Source: Strigamia acuminata (lineage: Eukaryota > Arthropoda > Chilopoda > Geophilomorpha > Linotaeniidae). Taken from it: 64,000 nt of DNA. Below, piece after piece: positions 44,466 to 54,097 of the stretch. A program made the translations under genes and the position numbers. Position 1 is the first letter of the stretch. Each line of letters begins with the position of its first letter. The notes beneath the pieces are model-generated. The model was not told where the DNA came from and searched no databases. It saw only the letters and a program-made list of their open reading frames with translations. The stretch covers positions 52,895,369-52,959,368 of the forward strand of contig OX442314.1 of assembly GCA_949358305.1 (NCBI GenBank), written 5' to 3'.

Positions 44466-47400
44466 TCACTTCTTTCCTGAGGGACCCGACACTGAGTCCG
44501 TCACCTGGGCGTAACTCACTCCAGGGACGGGCGGTTGAGTGCCGGGTGGCGCGGGTAGATCGCCTACTAGCGCCGAGGACCGATCTCGGGGGTCCTCATG
44601 CTCCGTAATGAAGCATAATGCATGGCCGTCAACTGGCTCATGCGGGGCACGCGTCCTCTCGTGTAACCAAACGCTCGGGATGTAGGCGGAGAAGCCGGTG
44701 TTCGTATGCCGGATGGCATTGGCTTCCGCTGGCGTCACTGGCGCACGGTGGGCTCTCAGCAACCTCTGGTGGAAGATGAGGTCTTTAGTCTTCCGGATCT
44801 GGTTGTGAAGCCAGATGAAGACCGATTTGCCTTTGTCCCGCTGCGCGAGGATAAACCTCCTGGTCGCCGTCGTCATCGAAAGATGGGGAAATTCTTCGAT
44901 GATTCGCCCGTAATAATCTGGTGGAGGCGGTGCCGGCTGCGGCTTCTGGGTGGCCGCGGGAATCACGGCTTGTGTCGTTGTCGCCGCTTGGGCCGGTGGA
45001 GTCACGGGCGGGGTCGGCTTCGTTCGCTCGACGGACTTGACGGGTGGTGTTCGGCACAGCAAGCGCTTTGGTCTACCCGCCACTTCGAACAGGGCGGGTC
45101 CTTGCGGGGATATCTCCGCAGGCATCGGTGGCGGAATCGGAACTCCGCTCGTCGGCGAGATCATCATCTCCACATCCTCTGCCGATTCTTCCGTCTGGAT
45201 GGTCATGGCGCGTAGTTGTTGGGTAGGCGCCGCCGTCCAGGTGGCGGAGGTGTAACGAAACGCCGTGCTTCGCAACTTGTACCCCTCAAATTCGGGGTTT
45301 ACCACATCCCTGGTTAGCTCGTACCGAGTCAACACAGGGTCGGGCAGAATGGAGCTCCACTCTGCGAGGAGTGCACGGGGAACCTGTACACCCTCTCTGT
45401 CCACGACAGACCATGCGGCCATCGCCTGACGCCCTTCTCCGAAGAGTGCTGGGGTTAGCAGCTGCATCATGACCTTGGTCAATGATAGCTGTAGGCTGCG
45501 ACGATTCACTGGATTCGATCGCTCTGAATCCGCAGTGAAGGCACGCGAGAGCTTACTCATCATCGCCGTTGCCCATTCGATGAAATATCGCTGGGCCTGA
45601 TCCACACCTCGCAAGGCGGGTGCGGAGACTCTTGGGTCTTCCATCACGAAGCGAAACGCTGAGAGCTCGGAGATAGTCGGGTTGGCGGCTTCTCTCGCGA
45701 GTCGCGCTTCTTCGTCTCGCCTCTCGAAGAACAGGGCCGAGGAACCGGGTCGGGGTCGGCTCGGCCTGTAAATGTCGGTCAAATTGGCTCGACATTCCTG
45801 CATAATGCTCTGTCCAACGGGGAGAGGGACTGAGCGGTCGGTGTGTAAATTCGGCGGATCGCTCGAATTCAACAACGACGGCGGTCGCAGGTTACGGATC
45901 GAGGCAGGTACGATATTTTTTGTTGTTTTTTGTGTCTGTACCTCCTCATTATTGTTTTCTTTTTTATCCGTGTTTTTTGTGTTTGTTTCAGGAGTTTCTC
46001 CTGTTTCCCCCCCGACCAAAATTGGATCCGGAACGGATTCAACTATCTCGTTTACCGGAGGTGAAGGGGCGTCGAAATACTCCTCGTTGTCACTTGGCGG
46101 TGCTTGTTCCGACTCGCCAGCGAACATATCGACGATTTGGCCGTCAGTTTTAGACTTGACTTGGCCCTTGGCCCACATTTCTTGCGGGAATTCCGGAATG
46201 TACGGAGTTAACTCTCGTACCTGGATCGACTTTTGCTCGGTGTTGTCCTCGAGCTTGCGTAATTTATACGCGTTACCGCCATGCTTGCCGATGATTACAT
46301 ACGGACCATCTCTCTTGTCGGCCAAGCTGGCGGTGATCCCTCTCGCTGCATTTGAGAGGGTGTGTGCATCTTTCCACACCAAATCATTGATCTCGAAATT
46401 CACGAATTTCCCACCGCTTTTATCTTGTAAAATGCGGTCGCGCATGTTAAAAATGTGCGCCATCATATGTTTGTATGTGTTTGAAATTGTTTGCTCCAAT
46501 TTATACACATACTCATGTGGTTTCTCTGGGTCCACCACATTTACTGACTCTGCCACTCGTGGGTCCCAAGGCACTCGTAGCTCTCGGGCGAAGTTGAGGT
46601 AGGCCGGAGAAAAATCTCTCGTCCTCGAGACTGTTGTTCGTATGCTGAACGCGATCTCCCTCAAGTATTCATCCCACCTATTGTGGATGTCAGTGAATAT
46701 GCTTAGTGCATATTTAATGTCCCTGTTGAGTCGCTCAACGGGATTTGTTCTAGGATTGTAGGTCGAAGTATGTGACGCCACAATCCTGAATTTCTCACAA
46801 AACTTACCCCAAATTTTCGAGATAAATTGGGGTCCGTTATCGGATATTATTTTACGTGGAAATCCGTAACGTAACGCCACGTCGTAGATACATTCAACGA
46901 TTTTCTCTGCTGAAGGTCTAGCGACGGCGTACAACTCGGGCCAACGAGTCGCCACGTCCATTATTACGATAATGTACGCATTTTTATTTCCCGTAACGGG
47001 TTTTGGGCCCATCACATCGACGCTTAAACAATCAAAAGGCGCGTAAGGCCCTAAGAAAATAGTTTCGAATGGTGATTTTCTCCTCGGCTTGCACGCTTGA
47101 CATCGCTGACATTGGTGGACAAAAAGAGCAATATCTTTTTTCATCCCTGTCCAGTGAAAAAGCTGTGTAGCACGATAGAGTGTTCTGCTTACTCCCGCAT
47201 GGCTCGCAAGCGGGTGCCCGTGTAACAACCACAGCACGCGACCGATTAAGGAAGCAGGTATTACTACCTTTACTGCGGTGTCTGATTCACTCAAGTCATC
47301 TTGGTGATTTGGGTGATGTTTCACTAAAAGGCCGTCATCCAATAGGTAATCTATGGATTCGTGCGCATAACGACGCTTCTGCCTTCTGGTCAGATTGGGC

Positions 47401-49901
47401 GGATATTTTCCTGTCAGTACGAATCTAGCTCTGTCCTGACATTTTTTGTCTAATTTTTGTTGCACAATTATTTCCTCCCTTGTCGGGGGATTGCTTTGCA
47501 TCTGCTTGCCGACATGAGCGTGGAAGGCGCTTAGAAGCGGGTCATTTATTCTCCGCTCTAGCTTAAATTCCTTCTTTGCATTTGGGTAATTGTCAGCAGC
47601 TGGTTGGTATAACCGCGTCCAGAATCCACAGAATTTTACATCTGCCGGAGACGCGGTAGGAATTTCATTCATCTTCCTTAAATCCCAACGGTGACAACTC
47701 GTAGGGCAATAAATGATGCGGGAGTCATCCTCGCCATCATCGTCAGCGTCGATTGGATCTGACACTGGTGCCCGTGACAGAGCGTCAGCCACGACGTTAT
47801 ATTTGCCGGGCTTGTATTGAATGGTCAAGTCGCATGCCATCAGTTCTAACTGCCATCTGGCTAGTCGACCGGCTGGCTCCTTTAATTTCATCAGCCATTG
47901 TAACGCTTGATGATCTGTGTGGACCACAAATTTGGTATATTCGAGATAATCTCTGAATTTCCTTATGGCCCACACAACTGCCAAACACTCCAACTCTGTG
48001 GCGTTGTAATTTTTTTCAGCGCCTTGGAGTTTGCGACTTATAAACATGCACGGCAGGTCTTGTTTGACTCCGTCGCGCACGTGTGTTTGAAGCAACGCGG
48101 CTCCCAACCCAACTCTGCTGGCGTCCGTATGTAATATGAACGGCCGGTTTAGGTCGGGTAGAGGCATTACGCCGACTTCCGTCAGCATCCTCTTTATCGC
48201 ATTAAATGCGATGTTGCACTCATTTGACCATACAAATTCGTTTTCATTCTTCAGGAGGTCGGTAACTGGGGCTGCCACTTCAGCTAGACCCGGTAGCAAC
48301 CTGCCGAAGAAGTTTATCATTCCCATAAACCGTTGGACACCTTTAACGTCCTCGGGTGGTGGGAAACGATTAATCGCATCGATTTTTTCGGGGCCAATAG
48401 CTAAACCATTGACTCCAATGCGATAACCCAGGAAGGCAAGCTCCTTTCGACAGAACTTGCTCTTGCCCGGATGCACGTGTAACCCAGCTTTTGCCAGCCG
48501 GGTGAGCACTTGGTCGATGTGCTCAATGTGCTCTTCGAATGTTTTAGAGGCAATAACTATGTCATCTAGGTATGCCCATACAAACTGATGCAGGATATCA
48601 CCCAATACGCTTTCGATTAGCTTCTGAAAGGTACTGGGAGCATTCACTAAACCAAATGGCATGACGTTGAACATCAACCGTCCAATTGGCGAGTAAAATG
48701 CTGTTTTTATCTTATCCTCTGGCCTCATCTCAACCTGCCAGTATCCCTTCGACAGATCCATCGTCGTAACCCAAGAAAAGGGGCTAAGCTCTCTCAAAAT
48801 GGATTCGACAGACGGCATCTGTATGGGATCTATCTCTGTCACCGCGTTTAATGGGCGGTAATCAATGCATAGGCGTGGATCCGAGCCCGGGCGCATCACG
48901 AGCACAACTCGCGTCGCGTATTCTCCCTGGGCCTCGGAGACAATGCCACTGTCTAGCATTTCTTGGCACATTTTTTGCACTATTTCACGTTTTTGCGGGT
49001 TCATTCCCTTATACGCAACTCGTATAGGTTTATTATCCGTCAATTTAATTTCGTGAATAGCCCTATTCGTTCGGCCCGGTTTTTTCGACAGGATCCCCTC
49101 ATATTTAAGTAGGACCCTTCGTAGGGCTGCCGCTTCGTTTAATTCTAAAGCGGCGTCGGCGACAAGCGTTTCCACTACATTGTCCCGTTGCAATTCTGTT
49201 ACGAATGCTTTAAAATCGTAGTCTTGAACGAATTTCTTTAGGCCTTTCTCCCACTGTGTCTTGTCGGCCGCTTCTTTTACAAGAGCTGGTGGCACGACAA
49301 TTGCGGGTCTTTCCTTATCATTTCTGATATAATTCCAAGATTTCGTTATTGGATTTGGTTGTATTTCCATTGACGCCATGAGGTCTAAGCCCAACAGAAA
49401 AATTCTGTCGCATGTGGGCAGGACCAGGAAAGGGTGCTGTTCTACCCCTCCGAGCCACTCCATGGTCAATAATATAACTCCTTTTGGACGCGCCATTCCG
49501 TTGGCGGTTTTTAGACGTATATTTTTATTAACGCCTTTTATCTTATCGGTGAGACCCAATGATGCTACTATGTCTTCGGAAACGAACGAGCGATCTGCTC
49601 CCGAGTCTAGCAGTCCCATAATTTTTTCACGTTCTATTGTCATGGGCAACATGCATAGGCGGTTGGTGTATTCGACCGCCACGTTGCACATGAAAACACG
49701 AAATTCTTCTGTGTCTTCGACTACTTGAGGTAATTCTTCAAGCAGTAGGTTCGGTTCTTCCGCCTCAGCCTCAGCGTTTGCGGTAATTACCTGCAAAGCG
49801 TTGTTGGCCCTGTCTTGAATTTGGGCGTTAGCTATGTCACTACCCATTTCTTTGACTGGTGGCGGCTTATCGAACCCTTTGTTAAACCCCTTCTTCTTCA
49901 T
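44466..49901 (-). CDS. pol: Element B Pol polyprotein with long C-terminal extension
   Basis: 1811 residues from ATG at 49901. The -1 frame is open from the end of gag, so it is probably made as Gag-Pol. Protease DSGA 99-102. RT YLDD 444-447. RNase H D593, E637, D663. Integrase zinc finger HGHP...H / CQRC (about 894-934) and triad D962, D1021, E1056. GPY/F-like KRDGPY near 1196-1201. Residues about 1265-1811 form a 545-residue extension absent from element A Pol: an acidic/polar linker, then a segment with AREAANPT, a Pro-rich part with CRTPPV, and a conserved block EEFPHLSMTTATRRFILAQ...FIWLHNQIRK. I do not recognise this domain. Its conservation in the relic at 20875-21755 suggests selection. 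No stops. Confidence 0.93.
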   Translation of the reverse strand: MKKKGFNKGFDKPPPVKEMGSDIANAQIQDRANNALQVITANAEAEAEEPNLLLEELPQVVEDTEEFRVFMCNVAVEYTNRLCMLPMTIEREKIMGLLDSGADRSFVSEDIVASLGLTDKIKGVNKNIRLKTANGMARPKGVILLTMEWLGGVEQHPFLVLPTCDRIFLLGLDLMASMEIQPNPITKSWNYIRNDKERPAIVVPPALVKEAADKTQWEKGLKKFVQDYDFKAFVTELQRDNVVETLVADAALELNEAAALRRVLLKYEGILSKKPGRTNRAIHEIKLTDNKPIRVAYKGMNPQKREIVQKMCQEMLDSGIVSEAQGEYATRVVLVMRPGSDPRLCIDYRPLNAVTEIDPIQMPSVESILRELSPFSWVTTMDLSKGYWQVEMRPEDKIKTAFYSPIGRLMFNVMPFGLVNAPSTFQKLIESVLGDILHQFVWAYLDDIVIASKTFEEHIEHIDQVLTRLAKAGLHVHPGKSKFCRKELAFLGYRIGVNGLAIGPEKIDAINRFPPPEDVKGVQRFMGMINFFGRLLPGLAEVAAPVTDLLKNENEFVWSNECNIAFNAIKRMLTEVGVMPLPDLNRPFILHTDASRVGLGAALLQTHVRDGVKQDLPCMFISRKLQGAEKNYNATELECLAVVWAIRKFRDYLEYTKFVVHTDHQALQWLMKLKEPAGRLARWQLELMACDLTIQYKPGKYNVVADALSRAPVSDPIDADDDGEDDSRIIYCPTSCHRWDLRKMNEIPTASPADVKFCGFWTRLYQPAADNYPNAKKEFKLERRINDPLLSAFHAHVGKQMQSNPPTREEIIVQQKLDKKCQDRARFVLTGKYPPNLTRRQKRRYAHESIDYLLDDGLLVKHHPNHQDDLSESDTAVKVVIPASLIGRVLWLLHGHPLASHAGVSRTLYRATQLFHWTGMKKDIALFVHQCQRCQACKPRRKSPFETIFLGPYAPFDCLSVDVMGPKPVTGNKNAYIIVIMDVATRWPELYAVARPSAEKIVECIYDVALRYGFPRKIISDNGPQFISKIWGKFCEKFRIVASHTSTYNPRTNPVERLNRDIKYALSIFTDIHNRWDEYLREIAFSIRTTVSRTRDFSPAYLNFARELRVPWDPRVAESVNVVDPEKPHEYVYKLEQTISNTYKHMMAHIFNMRDRILQDKSGGKFVNFEINDLVWKDAHTLSNAARGITASLADKRDGPYVIIGKHGGNAYKLRKLEDNTEQKSIQVRELTPYIPEFPQEMWAKGQVKSKTDGQIVDMFAGESEQAPPSDNEEYFDAPSPPVNEIVESVPDPILVGGETGETPETNTKNTDKKENNNEEVQTQKTTKNIVPASIRNLRPPSLLNSSDPPNLHTDRSVPLPVGQSIMQECRANLTDIYRPSRPRPGSSALFFERRDEEARLAREAANPTISELSAFRFVMEDPRVSAPALRGVDQAQRYFIEWATAMMSKLSRAFTADSERSNPVNRRSLQLSLTKVMMQLLTPALFGEGRQAMAAWSVVDREGVQVPRALLAEWSSILPDPVLTRYELTRDVVNPEFEGYKLRSTAFRYTSATWTAAPTQQLRAMTIQTEESAEDVEMMISPTSGVPIPPPMPAEISPQGPALFEVAGRPKRLLCRTPPVKSVERTKPTPPVTPPAQAATTTQAVIPAATQKPQPAPPPPDYYGRIIEEFPHLSMTTATRRFILAQRDKGKSVFIWLHNQIRKTKDLIFHQRLLRAHRAPVTPAEANAIRHTNTGFSAYIPSVWLHERTRAPHEPVDGHALCFITEHEDPRDRSSALVGDLPAPPGTQPPVPGVSYAQVTDSVSGPSGKK

Positions 49902-49924
49902 GAATGGCGCAGACGGTCGAGAAG

Positions 49925-52900
49925 TTATTTCTTCGCCGCCTGCGCTGACTCGTTTTTTGACTCGTTTTTTGCCATGGCGAGTTTAATCTCTGCCATCTGC
50001 TTCATTATTGCGTCAAATTTAGCGTCTTCTTTCGCTGTTCTTGGGCACTCATTGGAATAGTGACCCGGTTGGTTACACTTGAAACAACGAATATTTGATT
50101 TGTCTCTTGGGGCTTCAGTCGATTTTTTCTTTTCAGGGTCTGCTTTCGACGGTGGCGTGTAATTTTTTCGAAAATACTTCGGAATTCGGCCGGCATTTGG
50201 TTTTAACCTGGCGCGAAATTCTTCTACCGCTCTATCTCGATGGATGAGATGTACTAGCGGTCCTTCCTCATCGCAACCCGTTGATAAGGTATCGCGATAG
50301 CTTCGTATTTCTTCGTCCGTCGAATAATCGTCTTTTTCTTCTTTTTTGTCTGATTTTCCGGCATCTTGTCCGGCTTCCTCCCCCTCCTTGACCTCCTCCA
50401 GTGTCGCTTGCATGGCTGACGCTGTCGGTGCCTTTTTAGGGGCGGCCAAAGGGTTGGAAGGCAGCGTGGATGTCAGTTTATTTTTTATTTGTAAACCAAC
50501 GCTAGCTTCTGCCAGCTCCATTATACCGCTAAGATATTCAGTAGGGCGCATAATTTTATCTGTCGCCCCATATCTTTCCGCACTCAACTTGAGACGTTTA
50601 GCGGTTGCTGCTTTCTCCGCTTCTGGTAAAGCGGAATAATATCTCTTCTCGATATCTATCGTGTTCTCGAACAGGAAGGCGCTCATCTCCTCGTAGCTGC
50701 CTCCTGTCGGTGCCCTTTCTTCAAGTAGCACCCGTTGCGAGTACTCCGACAAACCGCCGAGAAAGAAAAGGTTGAATCCCGTGGCATGAAATTCCATCGG
50801 GGCCTTTTCGAACAACAATCTGGCGCGAATGTCGTAATCCATTATGGTTTCACCAGGCATCTGGCGAAGACCTCGCATCTTTCGGCTCACCTCTTCGGGT
50901 GTCTCGCCGTAGCGTAGGTCGAATCTCATTAAAAAGTCGTCCCAATTGACGCCTTTCAATCCTTGGTACCACTCACGTGCCGAGCCTGTCATTAGCTCGA
51001 CAATACCGTGGGTGAGCATGTCTCCTACGGTGGCTTTAGTGGCAGTCTTAATTCGAATTACTTCGTCAAGGAAGCGATCTCCCACTTTCCATGACCCGTC
51101 GAAACGGTTCTGAATATAAAATTGCCACCTAATATTCCCGGTAACACTCATGGTGTCACGTCGGGAGACAGCGTATTTTTTCTTTACGCGGTCGCCAGTG
51201 CTACGATTACGATCGTTTCGTTTGCTCAGATCGATTCCCTCGGCCTTCAACGAGCCGAGTAGGGCTCTTCCAAGCTCTCCCATCGTATACTGCCGACCCG
51301 TCGAATCGGTAAACGCGCTTTGTCGGGGAAGGTCCTGAAACTCCTCCCGTCGGTGGTCGCTATTTTCCGATCGACGTCGTTTCTCTCTATCGCGCGGAGA
51401 GTTGGATCTCTTCCGGCGATTACTTGATTTTTCCTTTCGTCTGTCGTCGTTGGATGAGGGGTCGGAGCTGGGGTCAGGAGACGGTGAGTGGCGTGGCGGG
51501 TTGCGCCGTGAAGAGTTTGACTCTTTCCGGCCCCTACGACGGTCGTCACGTTCCCTTTCCCTGCGTTCATCGCGCTCTCTTTCCCTTCGTCTTTCTCCGG
51601 AACCTCTCTCCGAATCGTGATGACTGGGTGCATTTGACTCCAGCCCATCTGACGACGAATCACTATTTCCGTAGCGATAATATTTCGGTCTTTCGTCGCG
51701 TTTGCCTTCTCCTCGCGAAGAGGTGCGATCATGCGATTGTCTCCTTGACGACTCGTCGTCTTTAAGGATGGGTACTGGTTGTTGCCACTCAGTCCCTTGC
51801 GGATTATCTTGCTGTTGGCTTGTGAGAGCTTGCTCTTCATTTCGCCTAGCATTATTAGCGTTGATTAACCGTGTTATCGCATTATTTGTGGCTGAATCGA
51901 GAGCTTTCATGCGGGGCCGAGTTTGTTGTTCTCTGGCCGACGCATCTCTCTTGCTCGGAGTAGCTGGTGTCGCCCTCTCCGGCTGGGGTTTGGGTTTGGC
52001 CTTCGGCGTGCGCTTTGGGTCTCCCTCTAGGCTCTCGTCGGACAGCTCGGATGAACTGACCTCTGGTTTGCGAACGGATTTCGGGTCATCTCGTCGCAAT
52101 CTGGCCATAAATGCTCGTTCTGCTTCTTGTTGCGAGTGGAAAGCATATCGATGTGCTCTCAGGGCTCGGTCAACTATTTCTACCTCCTCGGGAGTCGTCG
52201 GATTGGGCTGGGTTCTGCCGTACTCGAGAGCTTGCGCTTCTCTTTCCGCCAGCTTCCTCCGTCTCTCGCGAATGGCTTGTCGAGCCTCGTTCTCTGCATC
52301 CGCTTCAAATTGAGCGGAATCAACCAATTGTTGAGCGTGTGCACCTTCAACAATGGTGATTTGTGGGGATACACTGTGCGCTTTTAAAGCTGCACGTACG
52401 ATTTGTAACGTTTCGTACACTGTAATCTTCCCCGTCGGAAGGGTGTATCTCACTCCCTCCGCTTGTGCCAATTGCATCGCATCAATCAAGGTGCCCGAGA
52501 CGCTGTAAGGCTGGCTCGAAACACGCTTGACAGAGGACGAGTTGGACTTGTGCCCTTCAGACACTACCGAGGCTGGTCGACTGTGCGTAACTGGCGTGTT
52601 TAGTGCCGAATTAGCGGTCGTATTTGAGGCCGTCTTTTGTATCGGAGACGCTGCTTTCGGACTGCCCACCTCGGTGTCGTGCGTTAGACGAGGCGATTGG
52701 TTACGGGATAAAACCTCGTTTCCGCTCGTCTCGCCGTCACGGTTAGAACGCGGCAGTTTGGAGTGAGATTGCTCTTCACCCCGCTCTGTCTCGTCCAATC
52801 GCTGCCTCGTCTCGGCGCGAGACGGGTGCGATGCCTCTGATGCGCTTCTACGATCGGGTTTAGGCTTACGCCGTTTTTGCCTCGCTTCGTGCGCTGAGGC

Positions 52901-53008
52901 TTTGGGTAAGGGACCTCCAGATCGCAAGTGATAGTCGGCGCCTTTACGACTGCCGGCTCTCTTGTTTGCGTCGGAGTCGGAATCTGTTACTCGGGTATTA
53001 TCTGCCAT
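49925..53008 (-). CDS. gag: Element B Gag
   Basis: 1027 residues from the ATG at 53008; the open frame extends to a GTG at 53035 but an ATG is preferred. The long N-terminal part is charged and disordered: an Arg/Ser/Glu/Asp-rich stretch with repeated RRERERDERRERERDD-like runs suggests an RNA-binding or speckle-like tail. A capsid-like region follows (MTGSAREWYQGLKGVNWDDF, LRQMPGETIMDYDIRARL). One CCHC zinc knuckle lies at about 975-988 (CFKCNQPGHYSNEC). The end contains two copies of the frameshift heptamer. Stop TAA at 49925. Confidence 0.92.
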   Translation of the reverse strand: MADNTRVTDSDSDANKRAGSRKGADYHLRSGGPLPKASAHEARQKRRKPKPDRRSASEASHPSRAETRQRLDETERGEEQSHSKLPRSNRDGETSGNEVLSRNQSPRLTHDTEVGSPKAASPIQKTASNTTANSALNTPVTHSRPASVVSEGHKSNSSSVKRVSSQPYSVSGTLIDAMQLAQAEGVRYTLPTGKITVYETLQIVRAALKAHSVSPQITIVEGAHAQQLVDSAQFEADAENEARQAIRERRRKLAEREAQALEYGRTQPNPTTPEEVEIVDRALRAHRYAFHSQQEAERAFMARLRRDDPKSVRKPEVSSSELSDESLEGDPKRTPKAKPKPQPERATPATPSKRDASAREQQTRPRMKALDSATNNAITRLINANNARRNEEQALTSQQQDNPQGTEWQQPVPILKDDESSRRQSHDRTSSRGEGKRDERPKYYRYGNSDSSSDGLESNAPSHHDSERGSGERRRERERDERRERERDDRRRGRKESNSSRRNPPRHSPSPDPSSDPSSNDDRRKEKSSNRRKRSNSPRDREKRRRSENSDHRREEFQDLPRQSAFTDSTGRQYTMGELGRALLGSLKAEGIDLSKRNDRNRSTGDRVKKKYAVSRRDTMSVTGNIRWQFYIQNRFDGSWKVGDRFLDEVIRIKTATKATVGDMLTHGIVELMTGSAREWYQGLKGVNWDDFLMRFDLRYGETPEEVSRKMRGLRQMPGETIMDYDIRARLLFEKAPMEFHATGFNLFFLGGLSEYSQRVLLEERAPTGGSYEEMSAFLFENTIDIEKRYYSALPEAEKAATAKRLKLSAERYGATDKIMRPTEYLSGIMELAEASVGLQIKNKLTSTLPSNPLAAPKKAPTASAMQATLEEVKEGEEAGQDAGKSDKKEEKDDYSTDEEIRSYRDTLSTGCDEEGPLVHLIHRDRAVEEFRARLKPNAGRIPKYFRKNYTPPSKADPEKKKSTEAPRDKSNIRCFKCNQPGHYSNECPRTAKEDAKFDAIMKQMAEIKLAMAKNESKNESAQAAKK
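49952..49970 (-). promoter_or_regulatory. Tandem -1 frameshift heptamers A_AAA_AAC (element B)
   Basis: Two copies of AAAAAAC on the minus strand (49970-49964 and 49958-49952), exactly 12 nt apart within a repeated AAAAAACGAGTC. Both are in the gag phase X_XXY_YYZ. The -1 frame from either is open through to the pol ATG and on into pol, and the gag stop lies 24 nt further on. Element A has a single identical heptamer at the same relative place. Confidence 0.8.
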
Positions 53009-53060
53009 TTCTTGCTTTGGGTATGATGTAATCACAGGTTAGAATCAGTTATTCAACTTG

Positions 53061-53078
53061 ATCCCGGACAGGCCCCCA
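53061..53078 (-). promoter_or_regulatory. Primer-binding site, tRNA-Pro type (element B)
   Basis: Two bases after the 5' LTR the sense strand reads TGGGGGCCTGTCCGGGAT. From memory, the tRNA-Pro site used by murine leukaemia virus is TGGGGGCTCGTCCGGGAT, which agrees at 16 of 18 positions. Element A uses a different tRNA type. Confidence 0.65.
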
Positions 53079-53080
53079 CG

Positions 53081-54097
53081 TGTCGCGCTCAACTCTAACC
53101 GTCGCTAACTCGTGGGTTGATTACTTAATTCGACTAACTCACTACCGCTTTGTCTCAAGCGGTTTACCCAAAGAAATGATTACACAGATATAAAAGGTAA
53201 AATATAATATAGATTTATTCTGTGGGACAATGTACAGATATATCTTATATATATATATGAAAGGTAGGTAAAAGGTAAATCGGAATGGGTGAAGGGAAAT
53301 GGAAAGGTAAAGGTATGATGAAAGCTGGCTGGAACCGGCGAGGTCGTCTGTTGTTTCGTTCGCGTCCAAGATGGCGTCGTCGTTGTGGCAACGCGATGTC
53401 GTCTTGGGCCGGCGTGGCAATATGGCGTCCTCGGCTCGTCTCTGGCTGGTCCTTCGGGCTCACGCTGGTCGGGCGCGAGTGAATGCTTAGTTAAAAGGCT
53501 TACTTCGGTCTGTTGTCTAGGTTTTTGTGTGGTGTCCGGCGATCACACAGCGGCGGACTCTTCTGGCTCCCGGCGGTCACACAGCGGCGGGAACGCTCGT
53601 CGTGGTTTTACTGCAGTTTAGGCTTGTGCGACCGTTTGTCTGCACAACTCGCTAAACTGGAGTGGTTTTTACTATTTCTAGCTGGTGTGCTAAAATAGTG
53701 TGGTAATCTTATCTCGCAGGTTACTCTGCGGAGTTTGACACTGACCAAACGTACTCACGGTAAATTGTCCTTTGTCCTTGGTCAATCCCAGTATATTTAC
53801 TTGGGCCTGATCTTGTAGGACGACGGGTTTTACGTGTGTTTCTCGTTTGATGGTTGTGTTGGTTCTGCCCGCTCAGTGCAAGGCACATTCCTTTGCACAA
53901 AGCGGGGTTGACAGGTGACCAGAATCACCCAATGGTGGGGTGGACGAGCCATCCCCACTCCCTCAGGGCAGACGCCTGTCCATTGACTAGATGTCAATGC
54001 ACTGAGGGAAGGGAGACGCGCTTGCGGCTCCCCTTACACCCGAAACGAGGTCACGAGAGAAACTCTTCGTTGACCCCGGTCCAGTCGGGTCACAACA
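53081..54097 (-). repeat. 5' LTR of element B
   Basis: 1017 bp, read as identical to 43413-44429. It supplies the promoter of element B. No convincing TATA box was picked out. Confidence 0.95.

Larger units (their letters stand above)
43413..54097 (-). mobile_element. Element B: complete Ty3/gypsy-like LTR retrotransposon
   Basis: 10,685 bp on the minus strand, flanked by the 4-bp repeat AGCT (43409-43412 and 54098-54101). Two 1017-bp LTRs appear identical on reading, so the insertion is very recent. Order: 5' LTR, tRNA-Pro-type primer site, 72-nt leader, gag, pol in the -1 frame with a long C-terminal extension, 36 nt containing the polypurine tract GGAGGGGGAAG, 3' LTR. Relatives in the window are a solo LTR (1361) and a truncated copy (20875-22767). 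Confidence 0.95.

Noticed and set aside
44706-46602. Plus-strand ORFs of 169 and 276 codons
   Set aside because: Antisense to the element B pol extension; no independent support.
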